From contig JBBQVZ010000100.1 of assembly GCA_038211015.1 (NCBI GenBank), positions 1 to 12,729 of the forward strand: a stretch of DNA of 12,729 nucleotides, in the 5' to 3' direction. Below are positions 1 through 6,767 of the stretch, in pieces. The notes beneath the pieces were generated by a model. The model was given only the letters and a program-made list of their open reading frames with translations. It was not told the DNA's origin and made no database searches. The DNA is from JBBQVZ01 sp038211015. GTDB taxonomy: Bacteria; Actinomycetota; UBA4738; HRBIN12. The position numbers and the translations under genes are program-made. How positions within the stretch are numbered: the first letter of the stretch is position 1; every line of letters begins with the position of its first letter.

Positions 1-1181
1 CGGCGCTGCGTCTCGGCCATCAGGCGTCCGACGTACGCGCCGTCGGGCTCCTTCGTCACCCGGTCCGACACCATCTCGACGCCGACCATGGAGCCGAGAC
101 CGCGGATGTCGCCGACCTCCGGGATGTCGACCGCGATCTGCTCCCAGCGCGTGCGGATCGTCTTGCCGACGACCTCGGCACGTTCGATCAGGCCCTCCTC
201 CTCGATCACATCGAGCACCGCGCTCGCCGCGGCGCACGCGACGGGGTTCCCCACATACGTGCCGCCGATCGCCGACGGGCCGGGGGCATCCATGATCTCG
301 GCGCGACCGACCACGGCCGAGAGCGGATAGCCCGCCGCGAGCGCCTTCGCCAGGATCACGATGTCGGGGTCGAGCCCGAGATGCTCGCTGGCCAGGAACC
401 TGCCCGTTCGCCCGAACCCCGACTGGATCTCGTCGGCGATGGTGAGGATGCCGTATGTACGACACAACGCCTCCACTCCTGGCAGGAACTCTGATCCCGG
501 AACGATGTAGCCGCCCTCGCCGAGCACAGGCTCGAAGATCACCGCGGCGACCGACTTCGGGTCGACCATCGTCGTGAAGGCGCGCTCGACGTCACTCAAG
601 GCCATCCGGCCGTCCGGATCGTCGCTTCGATACGGATAGCTGAACGGCATGCGGTAGACCTCCGGCGCGAACGGCCCGAACCCCCGCTTGTACGGCGTGT
701 ATCGGCTGGTGAGACTCATGGTGAGCAACGTCCGTCCGTGGAACGCGCCTTCGAAGCAGACCACGCCCGGCCTGCCGGTCGCGGCCTTCGCGAACTTGAC
801 CGCGTTCTCCACGGCCTCCGCGCCCGAGTTGAAGAGCGCCACCTTGCGGCCGGGCCCGACCCGGTCGACGAGACGCTCCGCCAGTTCCACGTAGACCTCG
901 TAGGGGACGACGGAGAAGTCGGTGTGGGAGAACTTCGCGGCCTGGCGTTGCACCGCCTCGACGACCTTGGGGTGCGAGTGGCCGACCAGCAGACAGCCGA
1001 GCCCGCTGGAGAGATCGAGCATGACGTTGCCGTCGACGTCCGTGATCGCGGCGCCGAGCCCGCGATCGATGACCGCGTTCACGTGCAGGTCCAACGGATC
1101 GCACACGACCCGCTCCTTGCGCTCGATGATCGCGCGCGACCTCGGACCCGGGAGCTCGGTCTTCATCTCGATGGTGGGCAC
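1..1181 (-). CDS. gabT: GabT-like class III PLP aminotransferase (C-terminus off the left edge)
   Basis: This is a fold-type I, class III aminotransferase, most like 4-aminobutyrate transaminase, which moves the amino group of GABA or a related omega-amino acid to 2-oxoglutarate. Visible in the 393 codons present: an N-terminal TELPGPRS segment typical of GabT; the phosphate-binding FNSGAEAVENA (117-127); the cofactor aspartate in ADEIQSGFGRTG (D250); the Schiff-base lysine in ILAKALAAGYPLSAV (K279); and GGTYVGNPVACAAA (306-319). All catalytic elements are present. The family usually runs to about 430-450 residues, so roughly the last 40-50 are missing. I chose GTG at 1181 because AGGAGG (1188-1193) ends 6 bases before it; GTG 1184 would leave only 3. 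It follows the phosphodiesterase gene pair on the same strand, but an 80-bp gap with a hairpin suggests its own transcript. Substrate could also be ornithine, diaminobutyrate or another omega-amino acid; family is secure, substrate is inference. Confidence 0.88.
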   Translation of the reverse strand, partial: MPTIEMKTELPGPRSRAIIERKERVVCDPLDLHVNAVIDRGLGAAITDVDGNVMLDLSSGLGCLLVGHSHPKVVEAVQRQAAKFSHTDFSVVPYEVYVELAERLVDRVGPGRKVALFNSGAEAVENAVKFAKAATGRPGVVCFEGAFHGRTLLTMSLTSRYTPYKRGFGPFAPEVYRMPFSYPYRSDDPDGRMALSDVERAFTTMVDPKSVAAVIFEPVLGEGGYIVPGSEFLPGVEALCRTYGILTIADEIQSGFGRTGRFLASEHLGLDPDIVILAKALAAGYPLSAVVGRAEIMDAPGPSAIGGTYVGNPVACAAASAVLDVIEEEGLIERAEVVGKTIRTRWEQIAVDIPEVGDIRGLGSMVGVEMVSDRVTKEPDGAYVGRLMAETQR

Positions 1182-1223
1182 CACGTTCCTCCTGCGTCCT
1201 TCGGGGGATGGGGTCAGCGGGGA

Positions 1224-1229
1224 AGGCTA
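1224..1229 (-). promoter_or_regulatory. Candidate -10 element for the gabT-like gene
   Basis: TAGCCT on the minus strand fits the TANNNT pattern common in actinobacterial -10 boxes. It leaves a leader of about 35 bases that ends in the strong AGGAGG ribosome site. No convincing TTGACA-like -35 is seen 16-18 bases upstream, where the hairpin at 1241-1258 lies. Weak evidence; read by eye. Confidence 0.3.
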
Positions 1230-1240
1230 TCGCGCGGGTT

Positions 1241-1258
1241 GGCTGCTCGGCAGCAGCC
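1241..1258 (-). terminator. GC-rich hairpin after the GDPD / unknown gene pair
   Basis: Perfect 7-bp arms, GGCTGCT and AGCAGCC, enclose a 4-base loop (CGGC) three bases past the TGA of the small gene ending at 1262. Two further G-T pairs could extend the stem. There is no T-tract on the minus strand, so it would be a U-less terminator or an mRNA 3'-end stabiliser of the kind seen in GC-rich actinobacteria. Placement between two same-strand transcription units supports the call. Confidence 0.45.
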
Positions 1259-1261
1259 GGG

Positions 1262-1666
1262 TCAGCGAGCGCCGAGCTTCCGGAAGCGTTCCGCGGCCGT
1301 CGCGAACCCGTCGAGGGGAGCCATCAGCTCCTCAACGGCCCAGATCAGGCCCTCGAACCCGACGAGCTCCGGCGCATCCTCTCGGAACCGGCGCGCGCGG
1401 TCGCGCGCCTCGGCCAGCCCTCGCTCGCAGGCGCTCCACTCCGGCTCGAGGGCCGCCGACCGCCAACCCGGCATGGATCCTTCGGCCCGCCGCAATCCTT
1501 CCTCGAACTCGGCTAGGGCGTCGGGGAGCGGGCGGCCCGGCATCCGGGTCGTCGGCATGACCTCGGTCAGTGCGGCCTTGGCCGGCTCCAGGTGCTCCAG
1601 CACGTCGCGGAACGCGACGAACGACGCCTGGACCTGCGGCGAGGATCGTTTCCGGCGCAGGATCAC
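1262..1666 (-). CDS. Small uncharacterised helical protein coupled to GDPD
   Basis: A 134-residue protein I do not recognise. It is charged and predicted mostly helical, with long Glu/Arg/Ala/Leu runs such as LAEARDRARRFREDAPELVGFEGL (written here in part: residues about 84-107) and no cysteines other than one near position 80. It has no signal peptide, no transmembrane segment and no catalytic motif I can name. Several conserved-looking Trp and Pro residues (GWRSA, EPEWSAC, IWAVEEL) suggest a compact helical bundle. Its GTG start (1664-1666) overlaps the TGA of the upstream phosphodiesterase in a GTGA junction, so its translation is very probably coupled to that gene. That overlap, and a reading frame whose third codon positions follow the local GC bias, are why I call it real rather than a shadow frame. 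A partner or accessory role with the phosphodiesterase is inference only. Confidence 0.62.
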   Translation of the reverse strand: MILRRKRSSPQVQASFVAFRDVLEHLEPAKAALTEVMPTTRMPGRPLPDALAEFEEGLRRAEGSMPGWRSAALEPEWSACERGLAEARDRARRFREDAPELVGFEGLIWAVEELMAPLDGFATAAERFRKLGAR

Positions 1667-2448
1667 TCCCCGAACGCCTCACGCCGCGCGGCCACGACGG
1701 CGGCCGGGTCGTTCGTCGCGACGGCGTCCACGTTTGCGCGCATCAGCTCGACCGCGACGACGGGATCGTCGGTGATCCAGGTCCCCAGGCGCATCCCCAG
1801 GTCGTGGACCTCCTGCGCGAGCGACGGGCCGGCGGCCAGCACCGAACCGGTGAACGGCAACACCCACCCGTGACCCTGTCCGTGGGCGAACCCCAGCGCG
1901 ACCCGCGCCTCCACGTCCTCGGTCGTGAGCAGTCCGGTCGGAACGTCCGGTGACAGCTCCCGAGCGCGCGCGATCGACAGCGGGTTGAAGCTCGAGATCA
2001 GCGCGAACCCGGCGAACCCCACCGTCTCGAGGCCACGGAGCGTCGCCTCCACGGCGAGCTCCCTGGATCCGTCGAAGTCCGGCTCGCCGGGGATGTTTTT
2101 GATCTCGACGTCGACGGCGGCGCGACCCGACATGCAACGGAGCGCCTCCTCGAGCGTGGGGACCTCGGTCTCCCCGCCGTCGGCCGTCCTGATCCGGAGC
2201 CGTTTGATCTCGGCGAGGTGTAGGTCGCGGACCAAACCGGACCCGTCGGTCGTTCGGGAGACATCGGGGTCGTGCATGACCACCGCCACGTCGTCGGCGG
2301 TCATCCGGACGTCGAACTCGACCACGTCGGCGCCGGCGGCGATCGCCGATCCGAACGCGGGGATCGTGTTCTCTGCCTCGTGGGCGGAGTCGCCGCGATG
2401 CGCGACGACGAGCCTTCCGCCCTCTTGACTGAATCTTCGTTCAGACAC
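1663..2448 (-). CDS. Glycerophosphodiester phosphodiesterase family protein
   Basis: A 261-residue metal-dependent phosphodiesterase of the GDPD/UgpQ type, which splits glycerophosphodiesters into glycerol-3-phosphate and an alcohol. The family signature is complete: HRGD (17-20) followed by AENT (25-28), the metal-binding EFD pair (E44, D46), MHDPDVSRTTDGSG with catalytic HD (59-60), a later acidic ligand in VDVEIKN, and the C-terminal GTWITDDP and VDAVATNDP stretches of the TIM barrel. No signal peptide is visible, so a cytoplasmic UgpQ-like enzyme is likelier than a secreted GlpQ. The frame is open to a TTG at 2475; I prefer GTG 2448 because GAGG sits 8 bases upstream and because the 15-bp repeat then starts at base 6 of this gene exactly as in the divergent whiB-like gene. 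It is followed by a coupled small gene. Family call is secure; substrate is not. Confidence 0.9.
   Translation of the reverse strand: MSERRFSQEGGRLVVAHRGDSAHEAENTIPAFGSAIAAGADVVEFDVRMTADDVAVVMHDPDVSRTTDGSGLVRDLHLAEIKRLRIRTADGGETEVPTLEEALRCMSGRAAVDVEIKNIPGEPDFDGSRELAVEATLRGLETVGFAGFALISSFNPLSIARARELSPDVPTGLLTTEDVEARVALGFAHGQGHGWVLPFTGSVLAAGPSLAQEVHDLGMRLGTWITDDPVVAVELMRANVDAVATNDPAAVVAARREAFGE
2429..2443 (-). repeat. 15-bp inverted repeat, copy 1 (at GDPD start)
   Basis: On the minus strand this reads TGAACGAAGATTCAG and is identical to the plus-strand sequence at 2531-2545. It begins at base 6 of the GTG-started phosphodiesterase gene. The unit is itself a partial dyad (TGAA-N6-TTCA). It could be an operator half of a paired site or a terminal repeat of a small element. 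Confidence 0.85.
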
Positions 2449-2525
2449 TACGCTCGCCTCGGATCCTGTCCACAACTTGCTCGGCGTCCCCTTCGGCGAC
2501 GGCCGACCGCACCGAACGGTGTCGC

Positions 2526-2819
2526 ATGATTGAACGAAGATTCAGGCATGACCCCGACCAGACGACGTGGATCGCGAGGGCGGCATGCATCGGCGAGGAT
2601 CCCGAGCTCTTCTTCCCGATGGGCCCTCCGTCCCTGGTCACGGCGCAGACCGCGCGAGCGAAGGCCGTGTGCAACGGGTGCGCCGTCCGCGACGACTGCC
2701 TCGAGTGGTCGCTGGTCACGGCCCAGGACGCAGGCGTGTGGGGCGGCCTGGACGAGGACGAGCGTCGCGAGCTCCGGCGCCGGCGCAGGCGCGCGCTGAT
2801 CGCCGTCGGCTCCGGGTAG
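2526..2819 (+). CDS. WhiB-like [4Fe-4S] transcriptional regulator
   Basis: A 97-residue WhiB-family (Wbl) protein; these actinobacterial proteins hold an oxygen- or NO-sensitive [4Fe-4S] cluster and regulate transcription with the primary sigma factor. All hallmarks are visible: W15-IARAAC with C21, the DPELFFPMG motif (25-33), CNGCAVRDDC giving C49, C52 and C58 (C-X27-C-X2-C-X5-C), the GVWGGLDEDERR turn (70-81), and a strongly basic C-terminal helix rich in Arg (81-90). The order and compact length resemble the WhiB1/WhiB2 group, but I cannot assign a paralogue. ATG 2526 is the only usual start ahead of the conserved region; no good Shine-Dalgarno lies before it. The gene is divergent from the phosphodiesterase and shares a mirrored 15-bp element with it, which may be how both are controlled. 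It converges on nth, stops only 8 bases apart. Confidence 0.93.
   Translation: MIERRFRHDPDQTTWIARAACIGEDPELFFPMGPPSLVTAQTARAKAVCNGCAVRDDCLEWSLVTAQDAGVWGGLDEDERRELRRRRRRALIAVGSG
2531..2545 (+). repeat. 15-bp inverted repeat, copy 2 (at whiB-like start)
   Basis: TGAACGAAGATTCAG, the exact reverse complement of 2429-2443. It starts at base 6 of the whiB-like gene, the same offset as copy 1 has in the divergent gene, and is read in the same frame, so both proteins begin with X-X-E-R-R-F. GAAC-N4-ATTC differs by one base from the GAAC-N4-GTTC core of Gram-positive LexA boxes, but the inner bases fit poorly. The 87 bp between the copies hold both leader regions. Confidence 0.85.
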
Positions 2820-2827
2820 CGCGCCGG

Positions 2828-3490
2828 TCACACCAGGCTGGACGGACACAGGTCGTTCACGGGGCACTCGGCGCAACGCGGCGTGCGGGCCACGCAGATC
2901 GCCCGGCCGTGGTCGATGATCACGTAGGTGAAGTCGAACCATCGCTTCTTCGGGATCAGGCGCATCAGGTCCTGCTCGATCTTGTTCGGGTCGCTCTGCG
3001 TCGTGAAACCCAAACGCTCGCTGACGCGCCGAACGTGCGTGTCGACCGCGATCCCTTCGACGATGCCGTAGGCGTTGCCGAGCACGATGTTCGCGGTCTT
3101 GCGAGCGACGCCGGAGAGCGTGATCAGGTCCTCCATGGTGTTCGGTACCTTGCCGCCGTACGCCTCCACGATCCGAGCGCACGCGCCACGGATCGATTTC
3201 GTCTTCTGGTTGAAGAACCCCGTGGGCTTGATGTCCGCCGCGAGCTCCTCCACGGGCACCTTCAGGTAGTCCTCAGCCTTCTTGTACTTCTTGAAGAGGG
3301 CCTTGGTCACCATGTTCACGCGCTCGTCCGTGCACTGCGCCGACAGGATCGTGGCGACCAGGCACTCGAGCGGGTTGGTGAAGTCCAGTGCCACGTGGGC
3401 GTCAGGGTGGGCTTTCGACAGGCGCTTGATGATCTCGGGAGCTCGCTCATCGATCGGAGCCTCGCGGGTGAGTGCGGTGGGCGGCGTCAC
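2828..3490 (-). CDS. nth: Endonuclease III (DNA glycosylase/AP lyase)
   Basis: Base-excision repair enzyme that removes oxidised pyrimidines and cuts the abasic site by beta-elimination. In the 220-residue form: PDAHVALDFTNPLECLVATILSAQCTDERVN is the typical N-terminal block (about 29-59); the helix-hairpin-helix LSGVARKTANIVL holds catalytic Lys131; VDTHV holds catalytic Asp150; and C199-X6-C206-X2-C209-X5-C215 is the complete [4Fe-4S] cluster loop. Length and all key residues are normal. Two GTG starts are possible. I took 3490, which has AGGG 8 bases upstream; GTG 3499 would add three residues and begin 2 bases after the previous stop. It is the last gene of the PIG-L/decarboxylase/peptidase run and probably co-transcribed with it. 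It converges with whiB. Identity is secure. Confidence 0.95.
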   Translation of the reverse strand: MTPPTALTREAPIDERAPEIIKRLSKAHPDAHVALDFTNPLECLVATILSAQCTDERVNMVTKALFKKYKKAEDYLKVPVEELAADIKPTGFFNQKTKSIRGACARIVEAYGGKVPNTMEDLITLSGVARKTANIVLGNAYGIVEGIAVDTHVRRVSERLGFTTQSDPNKIEQDLMRLIPKKRWFDFTYVIIDHGRAICVARTPRCAECPVNDLCPSSLV

Positions 3491-3500
3491 GGCGCACACC

Positions 3501-4220
3501 CTAGCGCGACAGCTCGAACGTGAACTCGGAGCCGGCCGGGTGATCCGCCCACTCGCCGTCGCGGTAGATGTGCGCGCCCGCCGCGCCGATCACGGACCAG
3601 CGGGTGCCGTCGCCGACCACGGCGGTGCGCTCGTCGATCGCGAACAGCGACTCGCCGACCGGCACGGACGACACGATGAACTCGGAGAGCCCCGGCACGT
3701 AGGACTCGAGCGCGTCCCAGTGCGGTCCGAACCAGACACCGTGGAACACACCGAGCCCTTCCTCCCAGAAGCCGTCGGCGAATCGCTGCCTGTCGCTGTC
3801 GGGGGCGCGGTCTCCCAGGCACGCGACGCCCGCGCTGCAGCCCACGTATGCGAGGCCGTTCTCCATCCGGTCCCGCAGCGCGTTCCAGAACGGCGTCTCG
3901 GCCAGCGTGGCGGCCAGGTACGCCGGATTCCCCCCCGAGAAGTAGGCGACCGACGCCCCGTCCAGTCGCGCGACGAGCTCCGGCCTCCCCGCGTCCTCAC
4001 GGGTCTTCAGCGGGACGATCTCGGCCGCCATCCCGAGCGATCCGTAGTGCGCGAGCCCTTTCGCTCCCCACCCGTCGAAGACCTCGTCCCCCTCCTTGGC
4101 CGACGCGGTCGGCAGGATCAACACGCGGCCGTCCCCGTTCGAGCGCTCGAGCACTCGGCTGTCCATCTCCGCCGACCACGGCTCGAACTCGCCCGATCCG
4201 AGCAACGAGTACGTGGTCAT
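3501..4220 (-). CDS. S51-family (peptidase E / cyanophycinase-like) serine peptidase
   Basis: A 239-residue protein of the Type 1 glutamine amidotransferase-like fold used by peptidase E and cyanophycinase, intracellular serine hydrolases that act on Asp-containing dipeptides or cyanophycin. Visible elements: an N-terminal MTTYSLLGSGEF strand-turn, RVLILPTASA (32-41), AYFSGGNPAYL (92-102; the family's GGGN turn), the nucleophile elbow VGCSAGVACLG with Ser129, and the downstream FGPHWD with a likely catalytic His167. The acidic partner is not certain from sequence. There is no signal peptide. ATG 4220 overlaps the TGA of the decarboxylase gene as ATGA, which fixes the start and rejects the long in-frame extension further upstream. 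Cyanophycin hydrolysis is not implied: this divergent branch is common in actinobacteria and its substrates are mostly unknown. An acyl-dipeptide or amino-acid conjugate would fit the neighbouring decarboxylase, but that is inference. Confidence 0.8.
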   Translation of the reverse strand: MTTYSLLGSGEFEPWSAEMDSRVLERSNGDGRVLILPTASAKEGDEVFDGWGAKGLAHYGSLGMAAEIVPLKTREDAGRPELVARLDGASVAYFSGGNPAYLAATLAETPFWNALRDRMENGLAYVGCSAGVACLGDRAPDSDRQRFADGFWEEGLGVFHGVWFGPHWDALESYVPGLSEFIVSSVPVGESLFAIDERTAVVGDGTRWSVIGAAGAHIYRDGEWADHPAGSEFTFELSR

Positions 4221-5731
4221 GCAGCGCCGCCCAGCGCCGCCGGACGCAGCTCGGCGTCGAGCGCCGCACCCAGCTCGGCGGCCACGTCGAGCACGGCGTC
4301 GATGTCGTCGGCCTCGGTTCGGAAGTTCACGATGCAGGCTCGCAGCACGAAGCGCTCGCCGAGCACCGCGTTGGAGATGTAGACGCGGCCGTCGAGCTGG
4401 ATCTCGGTCATGAGGCGATGGTTGAGGTCGTCCAGGTACACCTCGCGGCCCTCGTCGTTGGGCAGGTCCGGCGGGACGTACCGGAAACAGCAGATCGAGA
4501 GCCCGACCGGCGCCGCCAGCTCGAACTCCGGTCGCTCCTCGGCCCGTGCGCCCAGGTATCGCGCCAGGGCGGCGTCGTGCGAGATGCGACGGGCGTACGC
4601 CTGCCGACCGTGCGCGAGGAGCGAGACCCACACCTTCAACGCCCAGAAGCCCCGCGAGAACTGCGGCCCGTGCCGCCCCAGGTCGAGCCCGTGTTGCGTG
4701 TACTCCTTGTCCTGGACGATGTAGCTCGCGTCGGCGTCGAACGACTCCGCCAGGTCCGCCATGCGGCGCACGACCATGCATCCACCGGTGAGCGGCGTGT
4801 AGAGCCACTTGTGCGGATCGAACGCGATGGAGTCCGCCCGCTCGATCCCTTCGAAGAGCGGACGCAGATCGTCCGCGAACATCGCCGGGCCGCCGTACGC
4901 CGCGTCCACGTGCATCCACAGTTCCTCGTCGGCGCAGAGATCGGCGATCTGCGGCAGGGGATCCACGGCCCCGGTGGCGACGGTGCCGGCCGAGGCCACG
5001 ACCGCGAACGGCACGCGCCCGGCCGCCCGGTCCTCCGCGATCGCGGCTCGGAGCCGATCCACCTGGATCCGATACCCGTCGTCCACGGGGATCTTGCGCA
5101 CGCTTTCGGAGCCGATCCCCAGCATGTCGGCGCCACGCGAGCTCACGACGTGGGTCTCCGCCGACATGTACATCGTGAGCGGCGGGTGGCCCGCCAACCC
5201 TTCGGATCGGACCTCCCAGCCGGCGCGATGATCGCGGGCCGTCTTCAATCCCACGAAGTTCGCCATGGCGCCGCCCGACAGGATCAAGCCACCGGCGCCG
5301 GCGGGGAGACCGAAGAGCTCGGTCGCGAACCAACGGGTCAGGTGCAGCTCGATCTCGGTCGCCGCGGGAGAGAGCTGCCATCCTCCGAGGTTCGCGTTGA
5401 GCCCCGCCGCGATCAGATCGGCGGCGGCGCCCGGAACGGTGCCCGCGCCGGAGATGTAGGCCATGAAGCGCGGGTGGCCGGAGAGCTCCGACCACTCGAA
5501 GACGACATCGTGGAGGTAGGCGAAGAGCGCGTCGTCGGCCATCGGCTCATCGGGCACGTCGATCGCGACCGCCTCGTGCACGTCCTTGGCGGTCCAGCGA
5601 CCCGACACCGGCAGCTCCGGCAGTCGCTCGAGCAGCTCCTGCCACAGGTCCAACGCCCGGTCGCCGAAGACCCGCGACCGTTCGGGGTTCCAGTCGAGGT
5701 CGGGCACCGGGGACGGACGCTCGACCGTCAT
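4217..5731 (-). CDS. PLP-dependent group II amino-acid decarboxylase (aromatic/DOPA type)
   Basis: A 504-residue fold-type I decarboxylase of the pyridoxal-dependent decarboxylase (group II) family, which includes aromatic-L-amino-acid, glutamate, histidine and cysteine-sulfinate decarboxylases and makes the amine plus CO2. Visible: the substrate-side block HPRFMAYISGAGTVPG (86-101), GGAMANFVGLKTAR for phosphate binding (153-166), His194 in SAETHVVSS that stacks on PLP, Asp276 in HVDAAYGGPA, and the Schiff-base Lys308 in DPHKWLYTP. The C-terminal domain is complete (ends about 504). The length and HKWLYTPLTGG context match DDC/AADC-like bacterial enzymes more than glutamate decarboxylase. ATG 5731 lies in an ATGA overlap with the PIG-L stop, and the stop overlaps the next start in the same way, so the three genes are translationally coupled. 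Substrate cannot be read from sequence by eye; aromatic amino acids are the best guess. Confidence 0.9.
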   Translation of the reverse strand: MTVERPSPVPDLDWNPERSRVFGDRALDLWQELLERLPELPVSGRWTAKDVHEAVAIDVPDEPMADDALFAYLHDVVFEWSELSGHPRFMAYISGAGTVPGAAADLIAAGLNANLGGWQLSPAATEIELHLTRWFATELFGLPAGAGGLILSGGAMANFVGLKTARDHRAGWEVRSEGLAGHPPLTMYMSAETHVVSSRGADMLGIGSESVRKIPVDDGYRIQVDRLRAAIAEDRAAGRVPFAVVASAGTVATGAVDPLPQIADLCADEELWMHVDAAYGGPAMFADDLRPLFEGIERADSIAFDPHKWLYTPLTGGCMVVRRMADLAESFDADASYIVQDKEYTQHGLDLGRHGPQFSRGFWALKVWVSLLAHGRQAYARRISHDAALARYLGARAEERPEFELAAPVGLSICCFRYVPPDLPNDEGREVYLDDLNHRLMTEIQLDGRVYISNAVLGERFVLRACIVNFRTEADDIDAVLDVAAELGAALDAELRPAALGGAA

Positions 5732-6441
5732 GCGTCCTTCACCGCGCCGAGTCGGAACCACTCGGCCTTCATCGCTCGCCGGAAGATGTCCTCGCCGAAC
5801 GCCTGGACCATGGCGCCCACCTGGCTCTCGTGCTCCTCGATCGCTTGCAGCTTCAGCTCGAGCAGGTCGGGAGGCAAGATGAACTCGATCGAGAGCTCGT
5901 CGAGAGGCGTGACGGGAGGCGTCCCGGGGCGGAACACGTCGAACCGGTTGTAGATCGGGACGAACTCGTCGGCCCACTCCTGCGTGTTCGTCGCGTAGTG
6001 CACCTTCGCGCCGGGCTTGCCGACCTCGCTCAGCGCCCGCGTGGCCCACTCGCTCACCGACATGTGTCCGACGTGCCCGGTCATCCCGTCGGGTCCGAAC
6101 GTGAGGACGGTGTCGGGTTGCACCTCCTCCATGATGGTGCGGACCTTCTCGTACCCCTCGTCGGTCAGGGCCGTGTCCATGTCGAGGTCGACCTCATCGA
6201 GCCAATGATGCTCGGTGACGCCCAGGATCTCGAAGCAGCGCATCAGCTCGGCCTCGCGGACCTGCCCCATCGTCGCGGACGGCCAGCGTTCCTCGTCCAT
6301 CGAACCGCCCTCGCCCCTGGTGGCGGTGACGCACACGACGCGCCGTCCCTCGCGGACCGCCTGCGCCATGAGCCCGGCCGTCAGGTACGTCTCGTCGTCG
6401 GGATGCGCCCAGATGCCCAAGATCGTTCCGAGGTCGTCCAC
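5728..6441 (-). CDS. PIG-L / LmbE-like zinc deacetylase
   Basis: A 237-residue PIG-L family N-deacetylase. The family includes MshB and Mca of mycothiol metabolism, BshB of bacillithiol metabolism, and enzymes acting on N-acetylglucosamine conjugates and antibiotics. AHPDDE (12-17) gives the first zinc ligands and catalytic Asp; GPDGMTGHVGH (116-126) gives the final zinc His, where GHPDH is the more usual form; RGEGGSMDEER (42-52) and VREAELMRCFEILGV (61-75) are family-typical. It lacks the longer inserts I expect in MshB or Mca, so neither name is given. The start is GTG 6441 with AAAGG 8 bases upstream; the nearby ATG 6446 is out of frame. It heads a coupled run with the decarboxylase and peptidase, 74 bp behind rsrA. 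The link of this fold to low-molecular-weight thiols makes its place next to sigR/rsrA worth noting, but a thiol substrate is inference. Confidence 0.9.
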   Translation of the reverse strand: MDDLGTILGIWAHPDDETYLTAGLMAQAVREGRRVVCVTATRGEGGSMDEERWPSATMGQVREAELMRCFEILGVTEHHWLDEVDLDMDTALTDEGYEKVRTIMEEVQPDTVLTFGPDGMTGHVGHMSVSEWATRALSEVGKPGAKVHYATNTQEWADEFVPIYNRFDVFRPGTPPVTPLDELSIEFILPPDLLELKLQAIEEHESQVGAMVQAFGEDIFRRAMKAEWFRLGAVKDA

Positions 6442-6474
6442 CCCATCAGCCTTTCGTCACCGAGACGGGACGGA

Positions 6475-6480
6475 ATGGTA
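6475..6480 (-). promoter_or_regulatory. Candidate -10 element for the PIG-L-led operon
   Basis: TACCAT on the minus strand fits TANNNT and lies 33 bases before the GTG of the PIG-L gene, leaving a leader with the AAAGG ribosome site. No good -35 is at 16-18 bases; a TTGACT occurs further upstream (about 26 bases), too far to pair. The 74-bp gap after rsrA allows a separate promoter, but read-through from sigR/rsrA cannot be excluded. Confidence 0.3.
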
Positions 6481-6515
6481 GGGCATCGAGGGCCGAGGAC
6501 ACTACGAGTCAAGAG

Positions 6516-6767
6516 CTACGGGGAGACGTCTCGCTCCTCGATGATGGCGCGGACACGGATGAACAGCTCGGGCGATGGCTCGTCCCCCGTGCACTTCGAC
6601 GCGATCATCGATCTGAGATGCCGGCGGAACTCGGCGCGGTCCATGCAGGGGTTGCATCCGCTCAGGTGCTTCTCCACCTTGCTCCGCAGGTCGCTCGGGA
6701 GCTCACCGTCGAGGAGCCGCTCGATCTCCTTGAGCGCTTCCATGCACTCGGGTCCGCAATCAATCAT
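6516..6767 (-). CDS. rsrA: RsrA-type redox-sensing zinc anti-sigma factor
   Basis: An 83-residue ZAS-domain (zinc-binding anti-sigma) protein that would hold the adjacent SigR-like factor inactive until thiols are oxidised. The cysteine/histidine spacing matches Streptomyces RsrA closely: here C4, C8, H34, C38, C41 and C59, against RsrA C11, H37, C41, C44 and C62 (intervals 26, 4, 3 and 18 in both). HLSGCNPC (34-41) is the HX3CX2C core, and the C8-C41 pair corresponds to the disulfide that releases SigR in Streptomyces. The C-terminal tail is shorter than in Streptomyces, ending soon after PSPELFIRVRAIIEERD. ATG 6767 overlaps the sigma stop by 8 bases (6760-6767), the usual coupled order. No membrane segment, so it is cytoplasmic. 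The assignment rests on the cysteine spacing plus the partner gene and is strong. Confidence 0.9.
   Translation of the reverse strand: MIDCGPECMEALKEIERLLDGELPSDLRSKVEKHLSGCNPCMDRAEFRRHLRSMIASKCTGDEPSPELFIRVRAIIEERDVSP

Noticed and set aside
2429..2545. LexA box assignment for the 15-bp repeats
   Set aside because: Only the GAAC half fits. The second half reads ATTC instead of GTTC and the inner bases break the usual R-N-R-Y pattern. Kept as an unknown dyad.
4221..5495. Upstream in-frame extension of the S51 peptidase to a 664-codon product
   Set aside because: The extension lies in a shifted frame over the decarboxylase, is Arg/Gly-rich and has no domain. The ATGA overlap at 4217-4220 marks the true start.
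3848..5953. Long plus-strand open frame (about 700 codons) opposite the decarboxylase and peptidase
   Set aside because: Antisense to genes with intact catalytic motifs; Arg/Pro/Ser-rich low-complexity product; no ribosome site that stands out.
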